Below are positions 17,682 to 25,074 of a DNA stretch of 64,000 nucleotides, piece after piece. Position 1 is the first letter of the stretch. Every line of letters starts with the position of its first letter. The translations under genes were made by a program, and so were the position numbers. Source of the DNA: Candidatus Poribacteria bacterium (GTDB taxonomy: Bacteria; Poribacteria; WGA-4E; WGA-3G); assembly GCA_022394755.1 (NCBI GenBank), contig JAGFCA010000030.1, forward strand, positions 53,206 to 117,205, given 5' to 3'. The notes under the pieces were generated by a model. The model had not been told where the DNA came from, searched no databases, and saw only the letters and a list, made by a program, of their open reading frames with translations.

Positions 17682-19073
17682 CTACAATTCGTCCTTTTCA
17701 ATGATGGCATTTTTGGTATTACGGTAAAAAAGATCGTTTGGACCGATAGCGTGCCAGAGACCGTTAACGAAAGTCATCACAGCAGCATCTTGCTGTTCCG
17801 CGGTATGTGTACTACGTGGAAACCTACCCTTTTTTCCCCAATTGGTGTATGTGAGTGGTTCACCACTGTCCCAGATCCACTCACCTTCGTTTTTCTCATC
17901 ACTGAGTCCGATCCAATAGATATGATTTCCGAAAACACCTGAAAGCCATTTCTGTTCATTTTCGTCATTTATAGCCACCAAGTATGCCCCATTAGCAGTT
18001 GCTTGTTTTTTCGCATCGTTAAGACTTCTACATTGAATCTTTCTGTATGCGTGCCCATTTTCTGGATTCACTACCCATTTTTCTAAATCCTTATTTGTTG
18101 GAGTTATTGTATTTTTTTCACCAGTCTTTGATGTAATTACAGATTTTTCCTTAATCTCATGCTCGTGAATTTGCTCTCTTTGAATAACAGGGCCCCTCTC
18201 AACAGGTTGAACTACTGTCTTGGGTTTTCTGGATAATTTTCCCAATAAACTGGGGAGAGACGGATTTTTTGCTTTTTCAGTATTTTGCTTTTTGACAGGT
18301 ATAGGTTTTCTCACAGGTGTAGGTTGAGTTTCAGCTACCTCAGTATCTAAAGTCAAAACAAGATCATCATAACGTGTACCTTCTTCGATTAATATTTTCT
18401 TTGACTTAACTTTTAATCCATTGTGTGTCACAGAGACTGTATATTCTGCTGGGTACCGATCGTGCCGGATATAGTATACAAAATATCCTTCAGAATCTGT
18501 TGTATCACCTCCACTATTTCTGCTTGTTCCCCCATTTTCGACATTAACACTTTCTACAACCGTTGAAATAGAATAATTTGCAAGTGGCGTTCCATCCTTC
18601 AGCATTACCCGTGTACGGATCCGCATACGCGGTTGTATAATTACAACTACATTTTGAATGTGAGTACCTGGTTTTACACTATATTTGATACCTTGATTAA
18701 AGTGATCTTTAATTTGATGAATTGTGAATTCACCAATTTTGGTTTTTACAATTTCATAATCCGGTTTCAAATTTCTTGTTTCAATATTGAAATTTCCGTT
18801 CTCATCTTTATAGATACCCCATGGAACAGTAATCTGAATAGGTATATTCGGAATATTGTTGAAAGTAAATTCCCCTTTTTCATTAGTCTTTGAGCTTATG
18901 ATACCGTTAGAAAGTGTAATTGTAAACCCTTGAACGGGTTTCTCATTCATATCTAAGACTGTTCCAGATAGTGTCCCCGTTTGTTCTTGTGCAAGACAAG
19001 GGATTGAGATAAATAGGTATAAGGATAAAATCCATAAGAGATATTTTGTATAGAAATTCCATTTATAGGTCAT
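17682..19073 (-). CDS. Secreted Ig-like / C-type-lectin-like protein, paralogue 1
   Basis: Exported 463-residue protein, fourth in transcription order of a four-gene paralogous array. After a signal peptide (1-28, ending PCLAQ) come two CnaB/carboxypeptidase-regulatory-like sandwiches: about 30-90 (LSGTVLDMNEKPVQGFTITL; EKGEFTFNNIP) and about 150-245. A Pro/Lys-rich linker (about 250-330) follows, then a C-type-lectin-like domain from about 335 (NPENGHAYRKIQC; AYLVAINDENEQKW; YWIGLSDEKNEGEWIWDSGE; TYTNW). The final cysteine of a typical lectin fold is replaced (NAIIEKDEL), leaving one cysteine, and no EPN/QPD or WND calcium motif is seen. Surface adhesion or sugar/protein recognition is an inference. 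The start follows GAGGAA. Spacing to the upstream paralogue is 33 bases. Confidence 0.85.
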   Translation of the reverse strand: MTYKWNFYTKYLLWILSLYLFISIPCLAQEQTGTLSGTVLDMNEKPVQGFTITLSNGIISSKTNEKGEFTFNNIPNIPIQITVPWGIYKDENGNFNIETRNLKPDYEIVKTKIGEFTIHQIKDHFNQGIKYSVKPGTHIQNVVVIIQPRMRIRTRVMLKDGTPLANYSISTVVESVNVENGGTSRNSGGDTTDSEGYFVYYIRHDRYPAEYTVSVTHNGLKVKSKKILIEEGTRYDDLVLTLDTEVAETQPTPVRKPIPVKKQNTEKAKNPSLPSLLGKLSRKPKTVVQPVERGPVIQREQIHEHEIKEKSVITSKTGEKNTITPTNKDLEKWVVNPENGHAYRKIQCRSLNDAKKQATANGAYLVAINDENEQKWLSGVFGNHIYWIGLSDEKNEGEWIWDSGEPLTYTNWGKKGRFPRSTHTAEQQDAAVMTFVNGLWHAIGPNDLFYRNTKNAIIEKDEL

Positions 19074-19106
19074 TTTATATTCCTCTACTTTCCGTTAAAG
19101 AATGAT

Positions 19107-20321
19107 TTACTTTCTATCTTGCTTATTCTCTTTTGTCTTTTCTTTCTCAAGAATTACCATCAATGGGAATCCTGTATGTGGTGTTGTACCAAGGATATTC
19201 CACATTCCGTGATAATCCACAATCCCATAATCCAGCACATTATTGTTATCCTTTAATTGTTTCTCTTTACCCCAGTTAGTATAGGTGACGGGTTCACCAC
19301 TATGCCATATCCAATTTCCCTCTTCATTCATTTCACTGAGTCCAATTAAATATTTTGACCTACCCGTAATATTCTTAATCCATTTTTCTTCAATTTCATC
19401 ATTGATTGATACAAGATATGCCTCCTCTTCGTTTGATTGGGTAAGAGCATCCTCAATACTGTGGCAGTATATTTTCTTGTAAAGATGGCCATTTATTGGA
19501 TTTTGTATCCAAACAGGTGTAAAACTTAGTAATCTATTGAATTCTGCGGAAACACGTTCAGGGGTATTTTCATCGAAAGGAATTGGCTTATCGTTCAGTT
19601 TCAATAACAGATGTACCATAGGTTGTCCTTTGTGAGGGATGAACGGGTCTGATACAGTAAAATAACCGTCATACTCAATAGCTATCCTATAGAATTGTGG
19701 TTCATCATCAATTCTAAGCTTTTCAGTAAAATACCCTTCGGCATCTGTATTTCGAGGTCGTCGTGATCTTCCAGATCCCGACCCATCTATATCATTTCGA
19801 ATCATCGCTGTAATGACTTGTGAATCTGTGATGGGTGTGCCATCAGCAGCAACAACCCTTACTCGAATTTGTGGAATTATTTTAGTTTTTACTTTAATTA
19901 ATGCATTCTCTATTTTTGCGTCGGGTTCTAATGAGAATAACATAATTTTGAAGGGTGGTCTTTCCTCAGGATATAAAGTTAGATTCTCTAATTCAATTGA
20001 TAGTATTTCTGTTTGCGTATCATCATCACCAATAACGAATTTTATAGACTCAGGTGGTATGTTTCTTATCGAAAAACTGCCTTCTCTATCCGTGTGCTGT
20101 ACCAAATGAGGCATGATTTTCCTTTCTCTAATTCCACCCGGTTTGATCTGAAAAGGCTGAATTTCTACCTTGACATTAATTACCGGTTCTCCACCTTCAT
20201 CCACAACAGTTCCTGAAAACGATGCGTTTTCTTGAGCTTTTACAGATGAAGTTAAGATCATAAAGAATATCAGTAAGAACACGTATGACGACTTCGTATC
20301 AATATTACATCTATATTTCAT
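19107..20321 (-). CDS. Secreted Ig-like / C-type-lectin-like protein, paralogue 2
   Basis: Exported 404-residue member of the array, with a signal peptide at 1-30 (ending VKAQEN). The N-terminal CnaB-like domain is FSGTVVDEGGEPVINVKVEI with EGSFSIRNIPPESI; a second sandwich (about 150-235) has RVRVVAADGTPITDSQVI and DAEGYFTEKL. The C-type-lectin-like domain follows almost without linker: NPINGHLYKKIYC, AYLVSINDEIEEKW, YLIGLSEMNEEGNWIWHSGEPVTYTNW. Only one cysteine remains in the lectin part; the canonical last Cys is replaced in VILEKEK. It lacks the long Pro/Lys linker of paralogue 1. The start follows TAGGAG. It lies 88 bases from the upstream member and 33 from the downstream one, all in one direction. 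Confidence 0.85.
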   Translation of the reverse strand: MKYRCNIDTKSSYVFLLIFFMILTSSVKAQENASFSGTVVDEGGEPVINVKVEIQPFQIKPGGIRERKIMPHLVQHTDREGSFSIRNIPPESIKFVIGDDDTQTEILSIELENLTLYPEERPPFKIMLFSLEPDAKIENALIKVKTKIIPQIRVRVVAADGTPITDSQVITAMIRNDIDGSGSGRSRRPRNTDAEGYFTEKLRIDDEPQFYRIAIEYDGYFTVSDPFIPHKGQPMVHLLLKLNDKPIPFDENTPERVSAEFNRLLSFTPVWIQNPINGHLYKKIYCHSIEDALTQSNEEEAYLVSINDEIEEKWIKNITGRSKYLIGLSEMNEEGNWIWHSGEPVTYTNWGKEKQLKDNNNVLDYGIVDYHGMWNILGTTPHTGFPLMVILEKEKTKENKQDRK

Positions 20322-20409
20322 GATTTTTCTCCTATTTACAAAACCTGAAGAATTCTGTATTCATCTCATTAGGATAAATTGTATGTATGTTAAAAGTATT
20401 AAATTCTCT

Positions 20410-21804
20410 CTAATCATTTACTTTATTATTTTTTTGCGGTATAGGAATTGAAACCAGACCGTCTTTTTCAATTATGGCATGACGTGTCATTTTTCTAAGA
20501 TGACTGTCTGATCCTACCGGTTCCCATTCACCATAAAAATCACACACGGCATAGTCTTTCTCTTTTATAGAATCGTTGTCAGGATACATATTCCTGGTAC
20601 TCCAGTTAAAATAAGTGGCTGGTTCACCACTATCCCATTGCCACTTCCCTTCCTCCTTAACATCGTTAAGACCAATCCAAAAGCGTTGGGGGAAAATAGT
20701 GGTAAGCCAGAACTGTTCTTCTTCAGAGTTTATAGACACGAGATGAGCACCTTCCTTAATAGCTGTTTTTTGTGCCTCCTGCCAACTATTACATGGAATT
20801 AATGCGTAAGCATGTCCATTGGTAGGATTAATTGTCCATACAATGTTCTTTTTCTGTTGTGCAATTGGTGCTTTCCTTTTATTTCCAAAGAGTCTAATGA
20901 GAGAAGGTTTAACATCAGTAGAAATTCCGTCAAGTTGTATTACAAGATTCTCTGGTTGAACATCATCATTTAGTAAAAATGGACCAATTCCGCCTTTTAG
21001 TGAATTATACTTAACTGAGAGAGTATAAAAACCTGGTTTATTAATAATTTTCGTAAAAACACCTTCTGCATTGGTAGTAAAACCTTCCGATCCACCTGTA
21101 CCACTGTTTGGATTTTCTTCATACCGAAACTGTATATTGAGACTTCCCGCTGAGTTTTTCAATGGAGATCCATCAGAATAAACCACTTTCGCTGTCAACT
21201 TTAAATGCTGTTTTACGGTAATAACTACCTCTTTATAGTTATGTAGTGGTTTAAGTTTAAATGTGATGCCTTTCGCCATACGGCTAACTCCAACATTATT
21301 GAAATATGTAATATTACCTATTTTCGTCGAAACAACTGTTGCATCAGGTTCGGAAATACCATGTAAGATTAATTCTGCCGGTATCCCTTTACCGGGTGTC
21401 AGTTTGGAATTGAGCAATTTTTCTGACTCCATTACACTTTCTGGTGGCACATAAACTTGAACAAAACCTGTCGGAACATTTGAAACATCAAATGAACCAT
21501 CCTTTCGTGTTATAACCTTAACAGTTGAAGGTTGTTTTCTATCTTTGTTCTTCTGTTCAATTGGTTGAATCTGTTTTGAACTTCTCCCTATAGGTACGGT
21601 TTGACTCTTTTCTTCTTTGATAGAATGAATAACAAAAATGAATGAAGACATAGGTTTTCCATTGGGATCAACTACTTTACCTGATATTTTACCTGATTCT
21701 TGGTTGTTCGCTAACTTTGGAATTCTATCATTTGCATAACAATATTCTGTTACCAATATTATAAAAGCGATGATAATTAGATAGATTACATGCTGTTTTT
21801 TCAT
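20410..21804 (-). CDS. Secreted Ig-like / C-type-lectin-like protein, paralogue 3
   Basis: Exported 464-residue member of the array, with a hydrophobic signal at about 5-24. The first CnaB-like domain (ISGKVVDPNGKPMSSFIFVI) is extended by an insertion with IKEEKSQTV, then continues at KDGSFDVSNVPTGF. The second sandwich has LTAKVVYSDGSPLKNSAGS and NAEGVFTKII. The lectin-like domain begins NPTNGHAYALIPC and runs through AHLVSINSEEEQFW, FWIGLNDVKEEGKWQWDSGEPATYFNW to HAIIEKDGL. It keeps two cysteines (PCNSW and AVCDF), unlike its siblings, but again lacks the terminal Cys and a clear calcium motif. The start follows GAGGTAG. The gene is 31 bases after paralogue 4. Confidence 0.85.
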   Translation of the reverse strand: MKKQHVIYLIIIAFIILVTEYCYANDRIPKLANNQESGKISGKVVDPNGKPMSSFIFVIHSIKEEKSQTVPIGRSSKQIQPIEQKNKDRKQPSTVKVITRKDGSFDVSNVPTGFVQVYVPPESVMESEKLLNSKLTPGKGIPAELILHGISEPDATVVSTKIGNITYFNNVGVSRMAKGITFKLKPLHNYKEVVITVKQHLKLTAKVVYSDGSPLKNSAGSLNIQFRYEENPNSGTGGSEGFTTNAEGVFTKIINKPGFYTLSVKYNSLKGGIGPFLLNDDVQPENLVIQLDGISTDVKPSLIRLFGNKRKAPIAQQKKNIVWTINPTNGHAYALIPCNSWQEAQKTAIKEGAHLVSINSEEEQFWLTTIFPQRFWIGLNDVKEEGKWQWDSGEPATYFNWSTRNMYPDNDSIKEKDYAVCDFYGEWEPVGSDSHLRKMTRHAIIEKDGLVSIPIPQKNNKVND

Positions 21805-21835
21805 ACTACCTCATTCTATTTTACTGTTTGTATAG

Positions 21836-23077
21836 CTAATTACTTTCATTAGGTAAAGAAATACCGATAACAAGATGCTCTTTTTCTAAAATGGCACTTT
21901 GTACTAATCTTTCAATAGGAGAGTCTTGGCGTAATTGTAGCCATTTTCCAGTAAAACCAATTAGAGCTGTAAGCTTAGTATCTACTGTTTCCATTTTACT
22001 CTTATCAACATTAGTATGTTTCATAGTGTTCCAATTGGTATATGTTATAGGTTCACCATTATCCCATTTCTTATTCAGGTTCTTTTCACTTTTTGTTAAA
22101 CCGATCCAGTAATTATATTTTCCAAAGACATCAACAATCCATTGTTGTTCTTCTTTATCATTGATAGTAAGTAGATGTGCTCCAAGCGTGTTTGCTTTAT
22201 TAATAGCTTCTTCATAGTTTTGACAATAGATTTTTCTGTATGCATGTCTGTTGATTGGATTAATCACCCACACACCATTTCGTCTTCGTTCAAATGCCTC
22301 TACTCTGTTTACAGCCGGTCTGATCTTTGCAGCATTAATCTTCACAGGTTGTGTCTTTGGATTCTCTTTTAATTTAATTGTAATTCCGTCAATTCTCTGT
22401 CCTTCATCAATACGAATCTCTTCTGTTTTCACAGTCTGACCTTGGTAGTTAATCTCAATAGTATAAATGGCAGGTTCGTTTACATATCTTTTAAAGAATC
22501 CTTCAGCATCCAGAGTGTAGGTTCCACCACTACTTCCACTGCCTCCAGGTGTTCTTACCTTCACGCGTAGGTTCATGCTTTCATTTCTAAGAGGTGTTCC
22601 ATCAGGTAAGACTACTTGTCCTCGGATATACATACGAGGCTTGATTACTATCTTTACATTCTCTACATCAATATTCTTATCAATAACAAATGGAAAGCCA
22701 CGATTTCTGATAGATTGGTGAGGATCCATATAAATGCTAATACTATCAATTTCAATTTCTTTTATTTCATAATCAGATTCATGCTGAGTTGTAAGCTTAA
22801 ATTGATATGGAATGTTGGTTTCTATTTCCTGTATTGAAAATTTACCGGTAGAGTCTGTTTTACTAAGAAGCGGTCCAGCTGCAATTCCTTGAACTAATTG
22901 GTTTTGACGAATAGGCAATTCTCTTTCAAAGACTTCAAGACCTATAGTGATCTCAGGAACGGCATTTCCTTCCTCATCAATGACCTTACCAGAAAGAGTT
23001 AGTGCGGAAACAGAAATAGAGACATTTAATAGAATAATACAAAACAAAAAAACAGAATTTGGAAATAGACGTTTCAT
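21836..23077 (-). CDS. Secreted Ig-like / C-type-lectin-like protein, paralogue 4 (first in the array)
   Basis: Exported 413-residue protein, the promoter-proximal member of the array. It has a signal peptide at about 1-25, then a CnaB-like domain LSGKVIDEEGNAVPEITIGL with TGKFSIQEIETNIPYQ. A second sandwich follows: MYIRGQVVLPDGTPLRNESMNL with a GSGSSGG loop and DAEGFFKRYV. The lectin-like part reads NPINRHAYRKIYC, AHLLTINDKEEQQW, YWIGLTKSEKN and GEPITYTNW, and ends SAILEKEHL. One cysteine only in the lectin domain. The start follows AAGGATG. Its promoter should lie in the long non-coding region 23078-25074, shared with the divergent WD40/rod surface-protein gene. Confidence 0.85.
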   Translation of the reverse strand: MKRLFPNSVFLFCIILLNVSISVSALTLSGKVIDEEGNAVPEITIGLEVFERELPIRQNQLVQGIAAGPLLSKTDSTGKFSIQEIETNIPYQFKLTTQHESDYEIKEIEIDSISIYMDPHQSIRNRGFPFVIDKNIDVENVKIVIKPRMYIRGQVVLPDGTPLRNESMNLRVKVRTPGGSGSSGGTYTLDAEGFFKRYVNEPAIYTIEINYQGQTVKTEEIRIDEGQRIDGITIKLKENPKTQPVKINAAKIRPAVNRVEAFERRRNGVWVINPINRHAYRKIYCQNYEEAINKANTLGAHLLTINDKEEQQWIVDVFGKYNYWIGLTKSEKNLNKKWDNGEPITYTNWNTMKHTNVDKSKMETVDTKLTALIGFTGKWLQLRQDSPIERLVQSAILEKEHLVIGISLPNESN

Positions 23078-23534
23078 TGTGAATTCATCCTTGTTTAAAA
23101 TATAGGAATTTTAGCTGTTCTTAGTAATCTCTACCCTTAGTATATCCAAATTATAGTGTCAATACAACATAAACCCCATATATAGATTATGTAAAGTTTT
23201 TGTCACTAAACATAACATAGACAATTAATCCTAAATACTGAGGTAGTGAATCGTGTTAATGATGCAATTATCTATTTGTTGAAAAGGAAAAAAATGTTAC
23301 ACTTTTCCTACAAAGTGTAGGATTCAAATTAGTGTAAATTAACCCTATAAACCCTGTTATATATTGGCTTAACTCCACTTTGAATTAACTTTATAATAAT
23401 TTTAAAAAAGTTTAATTCTGTTATTTTGTCCTTTCTGGTTTTGAGATTTCCAACGGATTAATAGGTATACATTTTAAACACAAATGTAACTTTGAATTTA
23501 GGATAGTTTTTATAGATATTCACGACTTGTACCA

Positions 23535-23745
23535 GTTTTTCTATAAACATTCCGTCCCTATGGGACTCAATAGAGTTATTTAGAGTTTTTCTATAAACAT
23601 TTCGCCCCGCTGGGGCTACCTATAAAGACATGACAACTTATTTCTACAATTTAGACAGTTTTTAATGAATACACATTTCGCCCCGCTGGGGCTTGGTTTT
23701 TGGTGTAGAATTGAGTATCTACAAACATTTCACCCCGCTGGGACT
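23535..23745. repeat. Cluster of four short hairpin repeats
   Basis: Four copies of a dispersed element with the leader TTTTTCTATAAACATTTCG or similar and a small stem-loop. Cores: GTCCC-TAT-GGGAC (23554-23566), GCCCC-GCT-GGGGC (23604-23616), GCCCC-GCT-GGGGC (23680-23692) and a degenerate ACCCCGCTGGGACT from 23732. Copies 1 and 2 share the same leader but have different, still complementary, stems. Spacings are about 50, 76 and 52 bases, too irregular for a CRISPR array. Confidence 0.85.
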
Positions 23746-23997
23746 ATTTTACCTGAGTCATGTATGGTTAGTTAAATATACAAAAGCGTTTATTATGACG
23801 AAGGTATTGATTTTCACAACACAATTTTTAAAAGAGAGAATTTAAAGCACTCTAAGACAGTCCCTATAAGGTGTTCCAGATAATTCTGAAAAAACGGTTA
23901 TTTTTTAAATTTTTAATATTTGAAACAATTTAATATATTTCATATGCTCTGAGCGGTGTTCTGGTATAGGTTTATATGTATATCAGATTATAATTTC

Positions 23998-24028
23998 ATT
24001 TTCACAACTGTTGTGAAAATTTCACAAC
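23998..24028. promoter_or_regulatory. Overlapping TTGTGAA palindromes (operator-like)
   Basis: ATTTTCACAAC (23998-24008) and GTTGTGAAAAT (24010-24020) are exact inverted repeats around one base. The second arm also forms GTTGTGAAAATTTCACAAC (24010-24028) with the following TTTCACAAC. The three alternating half-sites look like a binding site for a dimeric regulator. Isolated TTTTCACAAC or TTTCACAAC half-sites recur near 23811 and 24500, and a related palindrome lies at 28341-28360. Confidence 0.45.
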
Positions 24029-24258
24029 AACTTTTTTAGTCCTATATGTATGTGACTTACGTTATTTACTCTAAGTAATTGGTATTATACTTTATCTTTG
24101 GTTGCGTTATGTTCTGTTTTCTTCAATCTTTTTCATTTAATTATTGGTGCCGAATAGTAACAAGAAGTTTATACACCTTCATATACATTGAAAAATACAA
24201 CATTACTTATTAACTTAGATCTTAATATCAGACTGAAAACGCGAAAAGGTACACTTTT

Positions 24259-24275
24259 TGTCACATTGTGTGACA
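24259..24275. promoter_or_regulatory. TGTCACA/TGTGACA inverted repeat
   Basis: TGTCACA (24259-24265) and TGTGACA (24269-24275) flank three bases (TTG). It is operator-like, but could also be a chance AT-rich palindrome. A weaker relative is seen near 55793. Confidence 0.3.
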
Positions 24276-24994
24276 TAAAAATTGATGCAAATTATGGTTG
24301 TAATCCCAGTCATATACTGCCTTTATGGCAATTTTAAGTAAGAATTTAATATTCATTTAGATGCTTCTTGTTTTTTTCATTCTGGTTAAGACATCTTTAT
24401 CGGAAAAAGCTGTGTATTCTTGAATACATTTGCAATTTTGTTATAGGTATCAAATCTTTGAATGTTCATCAATATTCTCCGAGTGAAAAATATTACCGAT
24501 TTCACAACTTTCTGCGTAACATTAAAGTAAGGATAGTTAAGTTAAAATAATTGTTATTAAGAATGTATATCTATATTTATATATAAATTGAGAAATCTAC
24601 TTAAAATAGAGCGAATCGGTATTCTGTCCATATTTATAATCTGTTTTTTATATGTATTTTAAATTCACTCTAATATTTATGTAACTATGTTGCATCTACA
24701 CCAGTTTTTGTTCAATTAATATTTTAATGATGATATTTGAGGGTAGAATGTCTACCCGCAGATTAAAGGGAACAAATAGATTTAAACACATAATATAGAT
24801 GCGATTGAATTATCCTAACATTGTCGATCATATCCAGTGCTAAATATTGAAGTGAATGTGTAACCCCACCTACCTAACAGAAATTATGTCAATTCGTATG
24901 ATTCATATTTATGTGATACATTATGGAAATTGTCATAATCAATCACTACCAAACCAATTACAGGTTGTATACTTGCAGGTTAGTATTAATTTAA

Positions 24995-25023
24995 TTGACG
25001 GATCCTGTCCATAATCCTTATAG
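24995..25023 (+). promoter_or_regulatory. Putative promoter of the rod/WD40 gene
   Basis: TTGACG (24995-25000), 17 bases, then TTATAG (25018-25023), about 50 bases before the start codon. A TATAAT at 25045-25050 is an alternative -10 without a good -35. Confidence 0.35.
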
Positions 25024-25074
25024 AAAAAACTCAATAAAACACTCTATAATTTACAAAACTAAGGATAAATTCAA

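Larger units (their letters stand above)
23078..25074. other. 2-kb non-coding, palindrome-rich region between divergent surface-protein genes
   Basis: No coding frame here is credible. The region is very AT-rich and contains four copies of the short hairpin repeat (23535-23745), a perfect TTCACAAC/GTTGTGAA palindrome with an additional half-site (23998-24028), a TGTCACA/TGTGACA inverted repeat (24259-24275), an ACACTTT/AAAGTGT inverted pair near 23300-23325 and a candidate promoter for the 25075 gene. It separates the lectin array (leftward) from the rod/WD40 gene (rightward), so it should hold the promoters of both. Confidence 0.7.

Noticed and set aside
23535..23745. Possible CRISPR array
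   Set aside because: Repeat cores differ from copy to copy, spacings are irregular, there are only four copies, and no cas gene is near.
24010..24028. CRP binding site
   Set aside because: The half-sites TGTGA/TCACA are separated by 5 bases, not 6, and no CRP-type regulator is seen; kept only as an operator-like palindrome.
24368..24550. Short frame in the long non-coding region
   Set aside because: No ribosome binding site and no protein-like pattern.
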